64,000 nucleotides of DNA from Thiorhodovibrio litoralis. GTDB taxonomy: Bacteria > Pseudomonadota > Gammaproteobacteria > Chromatiales > Chromatiaceae. Location of the stretch: positions 1-64,000 of the forward strand of contig NZ_CP121473.1 of the NCBI RefSeq assembly GCF_033954455.1, given 5' to 3'. Below the pieces are notes generated by a model. It was not told the DNA's origin, did no database searches, and saw only the letters and a list, made by a program, of their open reading frames with translations. Both the position numbers and the translations under genes were made by a program. This document shows positions 18,607 to 29,461 of this stretch, piece after piece; within the stretch, counting starts at the first letter, position 1, and each line of letters starts with the position of its first letter.

Positions 18607-21594
18607 TCAAGCATTATCCATCAGGCTATCCCAAAGCTGGGACACCTGCTCGCGCACCGCGACCAGCTGGTCTTGGGAGACACGTCCGGGGGCATCCCTT
18701 AACGCATTGCGGTGATAGGCCGCGCGCAGGGATTTATACGCTTGCGTGAGCACCTCGGCGGCGTCGCCCGGGAGCAGGTCGAGCTGAGCAAGCGTCTCGA
18801 GCAGGCGGATGTTATCCGTCCAGTCGGTCAGCTCGGGGTATTGCGCGGCCCAGCGCAGCACCGCGTATTGAACCATAAACTCGATGTCGGCAATACCGCC
18901 GCGACCCTGCTTGAGGTCGAACTGCCGTGCGTTGCTCTTGTCGAGATTGGCGCGCATTTTCGCGCGCATGTCACGCACCTCCGTGCGCACCTTGTCCGGC
19001 TCGCGCGGCAGGCGCAGGATTTCGCGGCGCACCTCGGCGAAGCGCTCGGCGAGTTGTGGGTCGCCAGCGACCGGGCGGGCGCGCACCAAGGCCTGGTGCT
19101 CCCAGGTCCAGGCCTCCTCGCGCTGATAGGCGGTGAAGGACTCGAGCGAGCGCGCGATCATGCCTTTCTGGCCGTCCGGGCGCAGGCGCATGTCGATCTC
19201 ATAGAGCACGCCGGAGTAGGTGGGCGTGGTCATGATATGGATCAGCCGCTGGCCCAGGCGGATATAGAACTGCGCGGTGCTAAGCGGACGCTCGCCGTCA
19301 GTGGCCTCGGTGGCGTCCTCGCCGTTATAGAGGAACACCAGGTCGAGGTCCGAGTGGTAGCCAAGCTCTATGCCGCCGAGCTTGCCGTAGCCCAGCACCA
19401 GAAAGCCGTTGCGGCGGCTGTCGCGGCCAGCCGGGATGCCATGGCGCTGGCGCAGGCCGTCCCAGGCCAGATGCAAGCTACGCGACACCGCGGCCTCGGC
19501 GATTTCGGTCAGGTAGTCGCTGACCACCATCAGCGGGATGGCGCCGGTGATGTCGGCGGCGGCGACCCGCAGCTGATTGCCCAGAGCGAACTGGCGCAGA
19601 CGCTCCATGGGCTGCTCGAGGTCCTCGTTGGCCAGGGGGCCGAGCAGGGAGTCGAGCTCGGCGTCGAGACCGGCGCGGTGCAGCGGTGCGAACAGCCGTC
19701 GGGCATCGAGCAGTTCATCGAGCAACAGCGGCGTGCGTGCCGTGTGCTCGCTGAACCAGGGGCTCATGGCGCATAGACGCACCAGCAGGCTGAGGGCATC
19801 GGGTCGCTCGACCAGCAGCGACAGGTAGGCCGTGCGCCCAAGGATGGCATCGAGCACATGCAGCAGGCGCTCGAGCGTAAGGTCGCGTGAGATGCCTTCA
19901 TCGGAATCCGGGTTGTCTGCCGCCGCGCCAGTGGAGGCCGAATCTCCAGTTGGCGGATCACCAGAAGCTGATGGACCAGAATCGGGGGCGTCAGTTTGAC
20001 GCCCATTTTGCTCGCTACAATCGCCAATCTGCTCGAGCAATCTCGGCATCAGCGATTTCAGCCGTTGCAGCGCGATTTGCCCGAGCCCTTTGCGCTGGAC
20101 GCTATGGCGAAAATCCTCAAGGCGCTTCCAGGCGGCGTCGGGCTCGCTGAAGCCGGCTTCGGCCAGCAGGGCGGCGGCTACTGCGGGCTCAGGCGCGTCG
20201 GTCCAAAGCGTGCCGAGGCCGTGGTTTAGCGTCGGCTCGCCGCGGTCGGGATCGGCGAAAATACCGTCGAAATGCTGCTGCACGCGCTCGCGGTGCTGAT
20301 TGAGCCGCGCGAGAAAGCTCGGCCAGTCGGCAAAGTCGAGCGAGTGGGCCAGCCGCTCGCGATCCGGTTCGCGCGTCGGCAGGCTGTGGGTCTGGCGGTC
20401 GGCCCAGGCTTGCAGGCGGTTCTCGGTCAGGCGCAGGAAGTGATAGGCGGCGGTCAGATCGGCCACCACCTCGGCATCGAGCAGGCCTTTGGCAACCAGG
20501 CGCTGCAACACCAACAGAATCGGCCGGCATTGCAGATCGGGCTCGCGCCCGCCGCGCACCAGCTGAAACGACTGGCCGATGAATTCGATCTCGCGGATGC
20601 CGCCAGGGCCGAGCTTGATGTTGTCCGCCATGCCCTTGCGGCGCACTTCCTGATCGATCAGACCCTTGAGGTGGCGCAGCGAGTCGATAGCGCCGAAATC
20701 CAGATAACGCCGGTAGACAAAGGGCCGCAGCATGTCCATCAGCTCAGCCCCGGCAGTGTCGGGGCCGGCGATCACCCGCGCCTTGATCATGGCGTAGCGT
20801 TCCCACTCGCGCGCCTGGGACTCGTAATAGGTCTCGAGCGCGTCGAAGTGCATGGCGAGCGGCCCCGCGTCGCCGAAGGGACGCAGGCGGGTATCGACCC
20901 GGAACACGAAGCCCTCGGGCGTCTGTGCGTCGAGCAGCTTGACCAGGCGCTGGCACAGGCGGGTGAAGAACTGCTCGTTGGTGAGTGTGCGTGGCCCGCC
21001 CTGGGTCTCTCCGCGGCTCGGGTAGGCAAAGATCAGATCGATATCCGAGGACAGATTGAGCTCGGCAGCGCCGAGCTTGCCCATACCGAGCACGATCAGC
21101 CGCTGTGGGGTGCCGTCCTCGCCGATGGGTTCGCCAAGCTCGGCATGCAGCCAGGGCTCGAGAAGGGCGAGAGTTTCGCGCACGCAGGCATCGCCCAGAG
21201 CGCTTAAGTCCGCGAGGGTTTCCTCCAGGCTGGCCCAGCCGGACAGGTCGCGCCAGATGATGCGTAGCATCTGGGCACGGCGGAATTGCCGCAGCGTGCG
21301 GCCGAGGGTCTCCTCGTCAGCAACCTCGTCCAGCGTCTCCTGCAGTGCGCTTGACATGCTCGCCGCGCCGTCCACCCGGGCCAGGGCGCCGCTTGTCAGC
21401 AGATCGGCAAAGAGCTGCGGATGTCGCGCGGCACTGAGCGCGACGTATTCGCTGCCGGCCCAGACACGCGCGCGCGCATGGCGGAATTCGGCATCTTCCG
21501 GCACGGCAATGCCGGCCTCGGCCGCCCAGGCAACCCAATCCTGCCAGTGGCTTTCGTTCGGGCTCGTCGGCTCTGGGGTCTGTGTTGGGTTCAT
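18607..21594 (-). CDS. glnE: Bifunctional glutamine synthetase adenylyltransferase/removase
   Basis: GlnE adds or removes AMP on glutamine synthetase under control of PII and glutamine. The 995 residues hold two nucleotidyltransferase domains with their metal-binding signatures: N-terminal removase VLGMGKLGAAELNLSSDIDL, and C-terminal transferase VLGYGKLGGIELGYHSDLDL. Between them is a Ser/Asp/Gly-rich low-complexity insert (SGPSASGDPPTGDSASTG) not seen in E. coli GlnE, probably a flexible linker. The start at 21594 (MNPTQTPEPT) avoids overlap with putP; the frame remains open to 21723. Confidence 0.95.
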   Translation of the reverse strand: MNPTQTPEPTSPNESHWQDWVAWAAEAGIAVPEDAEFRHARARVWAGSEYVALSAARHPQLFADLLTSGALARVDGAASMSSALQETLDEVADEETLGRTLRQFRRAQMLRIIWRDLSGWASLEETLADLSALGDACVRETLALLEPWLHAELGEPIGEDGTPQRLIVLGMGKLGAAELNLSSDIDLIFAYPSRGETQGGPRTLTNEQFFTRLCQRLVKLLDAQTPEGFVFRVDTRLRPFGDAGPLAMHFDALETYYESQAREWERYAMIKARVIAGPDTAGAELMDMLRPFVYRRYLDFGAIDSLRHLKGLIDQEVRRKGMADNIKLGPGGIREIEFIGQSFQLVRGGREPDLQCRPILLVLQRLVAKGLLDAEVVADLTAAYHFLRLTENRLQAWADRQTHSLPTREPDRERLAHSLDFADWPSFLARLNQHRERVQQHFDGIFADPDRGEPTLNHGLGTLWTDAPEPAVAAALLAEAGFSEPDAAWKRLEDFRHSVQRKGLGQIALQRLKSLMPRLLEQIGDCSEQNGRQTDAPDSGPSASGDPPTGDSASTGAAADNPDSDEGISRDLTLERLLHVLDAILGRTAYLSLLVERPDALSLLVRLCAMSPWFSEHTARTPLLLDELLDARRLFAPLHRAGLDAELDSLLGPLANEDLEQPMERLRQFALGNQLRVAAADITGAIPLMVVSDYLTEIAEAAVSRSLHLAWDGLRQRHGIPAGRDSRRNGFLVLGYGKLGGIELGYHSDLDLVFLYNGEDATEATDGERPLSTAQFYIRLGQRLIHIMTTPTYSGVLYEIDMRLRPDGQKGMIARSLESFTAYQREEAWTWEHQALVRARPVAGDPQLAERFAEVRREILRLPREPDKVRTEVRDMRAKMRANLDKSNARQFDLKQGRGGIADIEFMVQYAVLRWAAQYPELTDWTDNIRLLETLAQLDLLPGDAAEVLTQAYKSLRAAYHRNALRDAPGRVSQDQLVAVREQVSQLWDSLMDNA

Positions 21595-21673
21595 GGCGCC
21601 TGTTTGCCTGAGGAGAGGTTTTGCCTGAGCAGAGAATGGCGAGAAGTGGGTAGTGAAATTTGTTTTCACGGAG

Positions 21674-23191
21674 CTACCCGAGCGAAGGCCTGGAGACTCC
21701 CCCCGCGCCGCCGAAGCGCTCAAAGCGCGCGAGAATGTCCGGTGCCGTTGGCGCGCTCAGGCTGCTGCCGATCACAATCGCCACGGTGGCGGCGACAATG
21801 CCAGGAACAATCTCGTAGAGTTCGAAAATTCCGCCCTCGAGCGCCTTCCAGATCACCACGGTCAGTCCGCCGACGATAATGCCAGCCAGGGCGCCAACCC
21901 GGGTCATGCCGCGCCAATAAAGCGAGAGCACCAGCACCGGGCCGAAGGCGGCGCCGAAACCGGCCCAGGCGTAGGCGACCAGTCCCAGCACCGTATTGTC
22001 GGGCTCCAGCGCCAGCAGCAACGCGATCAGCGCGAGCAGCACCACGGCGAGACGCCCGACCAGCACAATCTCTTTCCCGCTGGCCTGGCGGCGAAACAGC
22101 TGCCGGTAGAGATCCTCAGTCAACGCCGAGGAGGACACTAACAACTGCGAGTCCGCCGTGCTCATGATGGCCGCCAGAATAGCCGCCAGCAACACGCCGG
22201 CGATGGCGGGATGAAAGAGCGCCTCAACCAGTACCATGAAGATCGTCTCGGCATCGGCTAGCTCCCCACCCAGGTTGTTGTCCACCCAGGCCAGGCCTGC
22301 CAGGCCAACCAGCACGGCACCGGCGAGGCTGAGCGCTGTCCAGGTCACGGCGATGCGGCGCGCCGCCGGCACTGCCTGCTGATTCCGAATGCCGGCGAAG
22401 CGCGCCAGGATATGCGGCTGACCAAAGTACCCCAGCCCCCAGGCCGCGAGCGAGATGATGGCGATCAGTCCCAGCGGCTCGCCGTTGTCGTTGGTCCAGA
22501 CCGACATCAGCTCAGGATAATCGGCGTTGAGTGTGGTCTGCATACTCAGCAAGCCGCCATCCGCCTGCATAGCAATGACGGGCACCAGCAGCAATGCGGC
22601 TAACATGAGCAGGCCTTGCACTAGATCGGTCCAGGACACCGCAAGGAAGCCTCCGGTCAGGGTATAGGACATAATCACCAAGGCACCGATCGCGGTGGCG
22701 ATGCCAGCATCCAGTCCGAACAGCGTCTCGAACAACTTGCCGCCAGCCACCAGCCCGGAGCTGGTATAAAACAGAAAGAACAGCAAGATGAACAGCGCTG
22801 CGATCGCCTGCAGGGCATGATTGGGGTCGCCGAAGCGATTGGCCAGATATTCCGGAATGGTCAGGGCATCATTGGCCTCCGCGGTAAACTGCCGCAGTGG
22901 CCGCGCCACCAGCAGCCAGTTGAGCCAGGTGCCTAGCAGCAGGCCGCCCGCCAGCCACAGCGATTGCAACCCGGAGGTAAAGGCAAACCCCGGCAGCCCG
23001 AGCAACAGCCAGCCGCTCATGTCCGAGGCGCCGGCCGACAGCGCCGCCGGCCAGGGCCCGAGCTGCCTCCCGCCGAGGAAGTAATCAGCCGAATCATGGG
23101 TGCGGCGATAGGCCCAAACGCCGATGCCGAGCATCAGCAGCAGGTAAAGTACAAAGGTTGCCGCAACGGAAAAAGAGATCGAATGCTGCAT
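21674..23191 (-). CDS. putP: Sodium/proline symporter
   Basis: PutP is a Na+:solute symporter of the SSS family importing proline for nutrition or osmoprotection. The 505 residues form about 13 membrane helices, with the N-terminal YFLGGRQLGPWPAALSAGASDMSGWLLLG block and the central GYFGQPHILARF signature. MSTADSQLLVSSSALTEDLY in the Na+-binding core is typical. No proline catabolic gene (putA) is adjacent. It is upstream of and co-oriented with glnE and divergent from the large membrane protein, with a 222-base spacer in which I see nothing distinctive. Confidence 0.92.
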   Translation of the reverse strand: MQHSISFSVAATFVLYLLLMLGIGVWAYRRTHDSADYFLGGRQLGPWPAALSAGASDMSGWLLLGLPGFAFTSGLQSLWLAGGLLLGTWLNWLLVARPLRQFTAEANDALTIPEYLANRFGDPNHALQAIAALFILLFFLFYTSSGLVAGGKLFETLFGLDAGIATAIGALVIMSYTLTGGFLAVSWTDLVQGLLMLAALLLVPVIAMQADGGLLSMQTTLNADYPELMSVWTNDNGEPLGLIAIISLAAWGLGYFGQPHILARFAGIRNQQAVPAARRIAVTWTALSLAGAVLVGLAGLAWVDNNLGGELADAETIFMVLVEALFHPAIAGVLLAAILAAIMSTADSQLLVSSSALTEDLYRQLFRRQASGKEIVLVGRLAVVLLALIALLLALEPDNTVLGLVAYAWAGFGAAFGPVLVLSLYWRGMTRVGALAGIIVGGLTVVIWKALEGGIFELYEIVPGIVAATVAIVIGSSLSAPTAPDILARFERFGGAGGVSRPSLG

Positions 23192-23413
23192 TGGTTAAGG
23201 AGCGTGCTTTTCACAAGTGGGCTTTGCTGGCAACTTCGTCACCGGGTTCTAACCTGGGTCGAAGTTTGAGCGAAGGGATGAGATGGAATACTCGCGCCAA
23301 GCGACGGTTGCGCGCTGCGCTTGCTCCAACAGAACCGAAGCATGCCCGTTTTTGCGCCGGGCTGGCAAGTCAGCCAGTTCTGCACGGTCAGTTCTAACAG
23401 TCGATCGAGTTGT

Positions 23414-26400
23414 ATGACGGCCACTAAGCCCGATGCCATCATAGGCGCCAAGGACTTTCGCCAGGAGGTGCTGAATCCGGCGGACGGGGTCTTCCTATTC
23501 CATGCGCGCGCCATCGAGCGGCTGATCGAAGAAGAGCTTGGCGCGCGCCAGCACGAAGTCAGCATCCCCGACCTGCCCTATTATCTGATGCGGCGCGAGG
23601 ATTTCCTGTTCGGATTGGAGAGCGAAAATCCCGAGGCGTTGTCGGTCATCGAAGGGCTGAAGCTGCCGCCCTATGTGGTGCTCTTGCCCTCCCCGCGTAC
23701 CCAGGGGATCGACAGTCAGGGATTCAGCCGCCTGCGCCACGACTACTGGGCGCGCGCCTTCGAGGCCGAGGTGGCGCGCGCCTGGCAGATGGCGCGCGAT
23801 GCCGCCGGCGATCATCACGACTTCGGTGCGCGGGCGCTGCGCGCGCTGGTTGGCGAGCATGGCTTTGCCGAGCTGCGCGATGTTCTCGATCGCGACGGCC
23901 TGACGCTGCCGATCTGGGACGATGCCTTGGTCTGTCGCAGCTTTGTCGCGCGCGTGGTGCGCCTGCGCTATTTCGCCCCGGGCGCGCGCGCCTTCTACTT
24001 TCCGGCAGTGCCCGATTGGGGGCGGATCGATGTCTGGTTGGCGGCGAGCGGTCTAGAGCTGCCGCCGCTGTTCAGCGCGACGGCGGGCGTTGGGCCGCTG
24101 CCGCCGCTGCTGCAAAAAACCCGTCCCGGTTCCGGCGAGCAACCGCCGGAGCCACTACCCTTGCTGCCGGGGGGGCTGACGCGCGGTGAGCGTGATCCCG
24201 ATTATGCCGCTACCCAGCAAGCCATCCGCGCGACGGCCGTGTTGCCATCGGCCAGCTTGGCGGGACTGGCTGGTGAGTACCCGGCTCCGGATGACCTAGC
24301 AGTGCAGTTCGAAGCGCGTTGCCTGGCGGCGATGCATGAGGCCTCGAGTCTGAAGCGCAGGCAGGGTTTGTTCGCGCGGTTATGGGACTGTCCGAGTGCG
24401 CGCCTCAGCCGCCTGTTCGGGCGGCTGTTGTTTGCGCCCAGTCTCGAGCGGCTGCAGAATCGCCCGCGCCGCCCGCCCTCGGGCGCCTGGATGGGTGCCG
24501 GCCTGGGCTTGTTCCGCCATGCCATTGCCGCGGCCAATCGCAGTCAGATGCGCGGGCGTTTCGCCACCGCCCTGGTGCACCTGGCTGACGCGCGCCGGCT
24601 GTTGCTGCGGCTGATGCAGTTTTGCGGTGGCTCCGCTGGCGAGCTGTGCCGGGGGATTGCCGCTTACGAGGACGACTGCGAGCAGAGTTTGGCCGCCGAG
24701 TTGGCCGCCAAGCTGGGCCTGAAGCCTGCCGAGGCCGAGCAGCTCGACGCCCTGATCAAGCGACTGGCAGCGGAGGACCGCGGGGCCAGTGCTTCGCCCG
24801 CGGCACGCGCGCTGCTCGCGCAGCTCGAAAAAGTGCTGTGCGAGACGCGCGACGATTACTACCGCCTGCGCCTGTGGGGCTGGATTTCCGGCCGGGTGCT
24901 CGGACGGAGGCGCATCCGCGTGCGCGAAATTCTGCCCTTTCAGGCGCCCCTGCACTGTTTGCGCTCGTTGCACAGCGCGCGCGTGCGCCTCGACGATCTC
25001 GACTGGCCGCTGCACGAACTTGAGGCCCATGGTCTGCTGCTCGAGGAGATGCGCGAGCGCCTCAGCAGCCACCTGGAAGCACAGTTGATGCCGCGCCTGG
25101 CAACAGCGTTGCGCGAGGCCGACTTCGTCCCGCGCAACCATCGCGAGCGGGTAGCCGAGCACAAGATGCGGCGTGAATTGCTGGACGTCATCAAGCAGCG
25201 CCGCCATCTGAAGTTCACCGATGTGCGCGACATCGTCGCCCGCAATGTGCTGCGCTTGCCGGACCCAACGCTGGATGAGTTCTTCCGTGGCGACCGCCTG
25301 CGCCGCTTTGACCGCACCGCCGCGCGCGCCCTGCCCGGCGTCTATCGCCCGGGCGAGCTGTATATCAGAGGTTTGCAGCAGCTCTCGGCGCCGCTCTTTG
25401 GCACCCGCGCGGGGCGGGCGGTGCTGCGCCACGCGCTGCTTCCCTTCGGCGCGACCTTTCTGGCGCTAAAGAGCATCGACCTCTTGCTGCATCTGCTGCC
25501 GGACGTGGAAGCCAGCTTCCACCTGACCACCCCACTCACGGTGACCGCCGGTGCCACCCTGACCAATCTGGTGATACATACCGACATCGGTCATCATGTC
25601 CTGCGCGCCACCTGGCACGGCAGCCGCACGCTCTTTGACCTGCTGCTGATACAGGCGCCCCGCCGCTTGCTGCGATGGCCGCCGCTGGCCAGACTGCTTG
25701 GCACCGGGTTGTTCCGCGGGCTGGCGCGGAATCTCATTCAACCCCTGCTGTTCGGCATCCTGCCGCTAATGCCCATCATCGCGCTCGCGGTTCTGGTGGA
25801 AGAAATCCCCATCGAGCCCGGCTTTTGGCTACTGGGGCTGGCCTTCGCACTCGGCACCCTGGCGCGCAATACTCCGGCCGGGCGCCGTTTCATCGACAAT
25901 ATGGTCACCTACCTGGTGCAGCTGCAGCGCCGTATCAACCAGACCCTGGTGCTGGGGTTGATCCAACACATGCTCTATTTGTTCAAGGAGGCGACCCGGC
26001 GCATCGCCCAGGGGCTGCACCGAGTGGAAGAAGCGCTGATGCACCATCTGCATGAGCCGATCGGCGGCTTTCTGGTCAAAGCCCTGGCCACGCCTCTGTG
26101 GGCTCTTGCCGAGTCACTGCTGCAGTTCTACATCACGGTGCTGGTCGAGCCGCAGGTGAATCCGGTCAAACATTTCCCGATCGTCACTATCGGCCATAAG
26201 CTGTTGTTGCCCTTTCTACCCGGCATCACAGCCATGATGCTGGAGCTGACTGGCTCGGTGCTGCCCGCCGTGATCACCATTCCGCTAGTGACTCTGACCA
26301 TCTTACTGCTGCCCGGATTATTCGGCTTTGTGGTGTGGGAGCTGAAGGAGAACTGGAAGCTGTATCAGGCCAATCACACGGCCACACTGCGAGGCGCCAG

Positions 26401-27139
26401 CGAGCGCGAAGCACAGCTGGCGCTGGAACCGGCCATCATCGGCAGCCATGGCGAGACCATGCGCGGCATTCTTTACCGCGGCTTCCACAGCGGCGCGCTT
26501 CCAAAGGCGTATGACAAAGTGCGCCAGGTCATTGAGCAGCAACTGCGCGACCAGGCGCCCTACCCGCGCCGGGTGCGCGCCAGTGAGCGGCGCCTGCGTG
26601 GCATCGAGCAGTCCATCTGCGTCTTTGTCGACCGCGAGCTGACCTTCGCGCTGCGCGAGCGCTGCCGCACGCCAGGTTGCGTGCTGAGCCGGATCGAGAC
26701 CCAAACCCCGGAGCTTGCGACCAATCTGATCGCCTTGCAGCTCGCGATTTACGCCCGCCCGCGTGAAGCCGTGGCAACGCCGGGTCTGGCGTTGGCCCCA
26801 CTCGAAGCAAAGGAACAAGCACTGCAACCGGCGCAGGCCGATTGCGAGAAAGCCGATTGCGAGAAAACAGTCGACACCGCCACCGAGCTTGGCCCGGTCG
26901 AGATGCAGCTTGAGCTATCGCGCCAGCCCGATGGAATCCGCATGTCGGTGCGCATCCAGGGCGATACCAGTCTGCTCGGTGCGCGTTGCTGGGCGATGAT
27001 TTTTGAAGATCTGCGCGTCTTCGCCGGCCGCGCCGACGCCCGCCTGGACTCGGAGTTTACTGAGCCGCCAGCGCGTCGCGCACGCGCTCCAGGCGAGCGC
27101 GAACCTCGCCTGCCAGCTGGTCGACGCCGGGCTGATTGA
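23414..27139 (+). CDS. Large membrane protein of unknown function (1241 aa)
   Basis: I do not recognise a named family. The N-terminal 650 residues are soluble-looking, Arg/Leu/Ala-rich and mainly helical. Hydrophobic segments follow near residues 676-697, 778-795, 802-816 and 938-975. After the last helix comes a conserved-looking block, [19 protein letters not shown] (about 1009-1027), with HGET and HSG, then a Cys-containing tail. The ATG at 23414 ([15 protein letters not shown]) is chosen over one 31 codons earlier. The last 28 codons overlap the convergent DUF302 gene and look non-family-like, so the true end may be slightly earlier. It stands alone between divergent putP and a convergent gene. 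Confidence 0.78.
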   Translation: MTATKPDAIIGAKDFRQEVLNPADGVFLFHARAIERLIEEELGARQHEVSIPDLPYYLMRREDFLFGLESENPEALSVIEGLKLPPYVVLLPSPRTQGIDSQGFSRLRHDYWARAFEAEVARAWQMARDAAGDHHDFGARALRALVGEHGFAELRDVLDRDGLTLPIWDDALVCRSFVARVVRLRYFAPGARAFYFPAVPDWGRIDVWLAASGLELPPLFSATAGVGPLPPLLQKTRPGSGEQPPEPLPLLPGGLTRGERDPDYAATQQAIRATAVLPSASLAGLAGEYPAPDDLAVQFEARCLAAMHEASSLKRRQGLFARLWDCPSARLSRLFGRLLFAPSLERLQNRPRRPPSGAWMGAGLGLFRHAIAAANRSQMRGRFATALVHLADARRLLLRLMQFCGGSAGELCRGIAAYEDDCEQSLAAELAAKLGLKPAEAEQLDALIKRLAAEDRGASASPAARALLAQLEKVLCETRDDYYRLRLWGWISGRVLGRRRIRVREILPFQAPLHCLRSLHSARVRLDDLDWPLHELEAHGLLLEEMRERLSSHLEAQLMPRLATALREADFVPRNHRERVAEHKMRRELLDVIKQRRHLKFTDVRDIVARNVLRLPDPTLDEFFRGDRLRRFDRTAARALPGVYRPGELYIRGLQQLSAPLFGTRAGRAVLRHALLPFGATFLALKSIDLLLHLLPDVEASFHLTTPLTVTAGATLTNLVIHTDIGHHVLRATWHGSRTLFDLLLIQAPRRLLRWPPLARLLGTGLFRGLARNLIQPLLFGILPLMPIIALAVLVEEIPIEPGFWLLGLAFALGTLARNTPAGRRFIDNMVTYLVQLQRRINQTLVLGLIQHMLYLFKEATRRIAQGLHRVEEALMHHLHEPIGGFLVKALATPLWALAESLLQFYITVLVEPQVNPVKHFPIVTIGHKLLLPFLPGITAMMLELTGSVLPAVITIPLVTLTILLLPGLFGFVVWELKENWKLYQANHTATLRGASEREAQLALEPAIIGSHGETMRGILYRGFHSGALPKAYDKVRQVIEQQLRDQAPYPRRVRASERRLRGIEQSICVFVDRELTFALRERCRTPGCVLSRIETQTPELATNLIALQLAIYARPREAVATPGLALAPLEAKEQALQPAQADCEKADCEKTVDTATELGPVEMQLELSRQPDGIRMSVRIQGDTSLLGARCWAMIFEDLRVFAGRADARLDSEFTEPPARRARAPGEREPRLPAGRRRAD

Positions 27140-27449
27140 CCAGCCCGAGCACCGCCTGCGGGTCCATGAAGGCGATCGTCACCTCGCCGTTCGTCTCCTC
27201 GCGCACCAGCACATTGCAGGGCAACAGCAATCCGATATCCGGGTCAGCCTCGACCGCCTGATGCGCGAGCTGCGGATTACAGGCGCCGAGAATGCGATAG
27301 CCACCGCGCTCCACGCCGAGCTTGGCCTTGAAGGTGCCTGCGACATCGATGTCGGTCATCACCCCGAAACCCTCAACCTTGAGTGCCGCGGTGGCACGGG
27401 TCACGGCGTCATCGAAAGAGGTTTTGATGCGAGTGGAAAAGCCGTACAT
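27057..27449 (-). CDS. DUF302-family protein
   Basis: The 130 residues match the DUF302 fold: [39 protein letters not shown], then [28 protein letters not shown] and the FMDPQAVL end. The family is common in sulfur-oxidising and other proteobacteria, and its function is not established; two conserved cysteines occur in GACNP and LLPCNV. No signal peptide is seen. Its 3' end overlaps that of the large membrane-protein frame by 83 bases. It lies downstream of cysZ with a 117-base gap and may be a separate unit. Confidence 0.85.
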   Translation of the reverse strand: MYGFSTRIKTSFDDAVTRATAALKVEGFGVMTDIDVAGTFKAKLGVERGGYRILGACNPQLAHQAVEADPDIGLLLPCNVLVREETNGEVTIAFMDPQAVLGLVNQPGVDQLAGEVRARLERVRDALAAQ

Positions 27450-27566
27450 GTGCGTTTGCTCCTTTGCTTTTGCTGATTGGTTAGGTGTTTTCTTTCAGTG
27501 GGGCCTTATAGCGGCGAGTTCATTCGCCAATAACCGCGTCTTCCTATTGGCGCGGTCGGATCGGTT

Positions 27567-28307
27567 TCAAGCGTGCTCCGGTCGCAGCGCGCGCAGTTCG
27601 CCGACCCAGAGCGCGGTCGCGCCGGCCACAGCGCTCGGCATCAGCAGAAAATTCAGCACCGGTACCATGCTCATGGCTGCGACCGCGCCACCGAAACCGA
27701 GGCTCAGCAGTCGCCGCCGCCCGAGCCGCTGGCGAATCTCCTTAAAGCGCAAGCCATGATTACCGAGCGGATAATCACCATACTCCACGGCCATCATCCA
27801 GGCGGTATAGAGCAGCCACAGGACAGGTCCAACCACGGGTACCAGCAACAACAGCAGAAAGGGGATGGCGAGCGCCAGCGCATAGACCAGCTTGACCAGC
27901 TCATCAAGCAAGGACGGCAGCAGCTCGGCGAGCAACTTGCGCAGGCTACCCTCAGCATCTGGAACCTGCCCGGTCAGCTCCAGCTCGACCTTCTCCGCCA
28001 GAAGGCTGTTGAAGGGCGCCGCGATTAGATTGGCCACCAGCGTGAAGGTATAGAACACCAGCACCAGCAGCACCAGCACAAAAACCGGCCACAGCAGCCA
28101 TTCCAGCCAATCAAGCCAGTCGGGAATTCGCGCCGTCATCAGATTCATCCAGTGCTCGAACTGACCGACCCCAAAGGTGATGGCCAGCACGAAAACCAGT
28201 GTATTGATCGCCAAGGGCACTGCCACGAAAGGCCGCAGCCGTGGCCGGCCAATCAGCCGCAGGCCAGTGAGCAAGTAACGGGCGCCGGTCAGGGGCTGGG
28301 TGATCAA
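27567..28307 (-). CDS. cysZ: CysZ-like sulfate transporter / EI24-domain membrane protein
   Basis: CysZ is an inner-membrane protein that takes up sulfate for cysteine synthesis in E. coli. The 246 residues (253 in E. coli) have four main hydrophobic segments, the N-terminal GARYLLTGLRLIGRPRLRPFVAVPLAINTLVF, and the diagnostic NLIAAPFNSLLAEKVE loop. The C-terminal part SLGFGGAVAAMSMVPVLNFLLMPSAVAGATALW is also typical. No other cys gene is nearby. It is divergent from the small secreted protein at 28390. Confidence 0.85.
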   Translation of the reverse strand: MITQPLTGARYLLTGLRLIGRPRLRPFVAVPLAINTLVFVLAITFGVGQFEHWMNLMTARIPDWLDWLEWLLWPVFVLVLLVLVFYTFTLVANLIAAPFNSLLAEKVELELTGQVPDAEGSLRKLLAELLPSLLDELVKLVYALALAIPFLLLLLVPVVGPVLWLLYTAWMMAVEYGDYPLGNHGLRFKEIRQRLGRRRLLSLGFGGAVAAMSMVPVLNFLLMPSAVAGATALWVGELRALRPEHA

Positions 28308-28389
28308 GACGATGGACTCCCGGTTCGCTGAGGGACTGATATGATGCGTGTGTCGTGTCTTTCCAATTTACTCTGAGGAGGGCTCAGCC

Positions 28390-28785
28390 GTGCAAACTGC
28401 CAAAACGCGTATAGGTCTGATGCTTGCTGGTTTGGTGTTGAGCGCCTCGGCGCACGCCTATGATGGGCTCGATCTTTACGACTGTGTGATCTCCGATCAG
28501 GACCGCTTCAATTCCAAGGGCGTGCGCCTAACCTCGGTGCGACAGATCCTAGCCCAGGATCGCGCAAATTATCACAGGTTCCACCGCCGTGATGCGCGCG
28601 ATGCGGGCGATCGTACCTTTGTGACCGCCGAGCAGCGCAAGCTGTGGCAATCCGCCCGAGTGGATGTCGACCCCGCGCTACGAGAAAAAATCCTCAACGG
28701 CGATAAGGTGGCGATCACCGTCTTCGTCTTCACTCCCGACTGGATCGAGCTCAGGGAGGGCTTCATACCTCCGAATGTGAGTTAG
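28390..28785 (+). CDS. Small secreted protein of unknown function
   Basis: A GTG at 28390 with a strong GAGGAGG ribosome-binding site seven bases upstream is a better start than an in-frame codon at 28348. It gives 131 residues with a clear signal peptide (KTRIGLMLAGLVLSASAHA) and a 108-residue mature protein rich in Asp and Arg with a single Cys (DLYDCVISDQDRF). No known domain is recognised. It is convergent with the PAP2 gene across a hairpin at 28827-28850. Confidence 0.72.
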   Translation: MQTAKTRIGLMLAGLVLSASAHAYDGLDLYDCVISDQDRFNSKGVRLTSVRQILAQDRANYHRFHRRDARDAGDRTFVTAEQRKLWQSARVDVDPALREKILNGDKVAITVFVFTPDWIELREGFIPPNVS

Positions 28786-28826
28786 AGTTGTTACCCGCTC
28801 AATGTTTGCTTGGCTGGGCTCGCTCG

Positions 28827-28850
28827 GCTGGTCTTAATCCCTAGACCAGC
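28827..28850. terminator. Hairpin between convergent genes
   Basis: A perfect 8-bp stem (GCTGGTCT with AGACCAGC) and 8-base loop lies between a rightward and a leftward gene. On the plus strand a run of five T follows about 20 bases later, so it is a plausible but untested bidirectional terminator. Confidence 0.5.
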
Positions 28851-28930
28851 GCGCACTGAGAACGCTTTTTGGGTGTGCGGGAATCCTTTACGGAGATGAC
28901 AACGAATTCCCCTGCGGTTTCTGGTTCCGT

Positions 28931-29461
28931 TCAGGACAGCAGCTTCAGGCTTGCGTAGCCAAGTCCAAGCCCGATGCCGGTGGCGACGATGACATCGCTG
29001 GGATAGTGCAGGCCGAGCACCACGCGCGAGGCGGCGATGAGCAGCGTGAGTGGAACCAGTAGCCAGGCGAGATGCGGGTAGTAGAAGAGCGCCACCGTCG
29101 AGAAGGCCACGGCGTGCAGGGTGTGCCCAGAGGGGAAGCTGTAGCGGTCGAGCGGTGCGACGATGGCATGGATGCCGATGCCGGCATTGCAGGGGCGCTC
29201 GCGCTTGGTGCTGTGCTTCAGGGTTTTGTATAACGCGAGCGCGACCGCGTTTGTCAGCAGCATGTGCAAGCCGGCGCGCAGGCCGTCGACCCCGTCGAAG
29301 AGCACGAAAAACGCGATCAGACTGTACCAGAACAGGCCGTCGCCAAGCCGGCTGATCACGGCAAAACCGCGCTGCATCAGCCAATATCGACTGGAGCGTC
29401 GATGCCAGTTCTGGCACCAGAACGCATCGAATTTACTCAGACGTTGCCACAAGACGCGCAT
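28931..29461 (-). CDS. PAP2-superfamily membrane phosphatase
   Basis: The three PAP2 acid-phosphatase motifs are present: KHSTKRERP, FPSGHTLHAV and SRVVLGLHYPSDV, with the conserved His in motifs 2 and 3. The protein is 176 residues with about five membrane helices. Members dephosphorylate phosphatidic acid, PGP or undecaprenyl diphosphate. Here it is the last gene of a leftward operon and overlaps the 3' end of a GT4 glycosyltransferase by 29 bases, so a role in making diacylglycerol for glycolipid synthesis is a reasonable inference. Confidence 0.87.
   Translation of the reverse strand: MRVLWQRLSKFDAFWCQNWHRRSSRYWLMQRGFAVISRLGDGLFWYSLIAFFVLFDGVDGLRAGLHMLLTNAVALALYKTLKHSTKRERPCNAGIGIHAIVAPLDRYSFPSGHTLHAVAFSTVALFYYPHLAWLLVPLTLLIAASRVVLGLHYPSDVIVATGIGLGLGYASLKLLS

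Noticed and set aside
18712-21207. Long open frames on the plus strand opposite glnE (18712-19776 and 20272-21207)
   Set aside because: They are antisense shadows of a GC-rich gene with clear GlnE motifs on the other strand; their translations lack recognisable domains and ribosome-binding sites.
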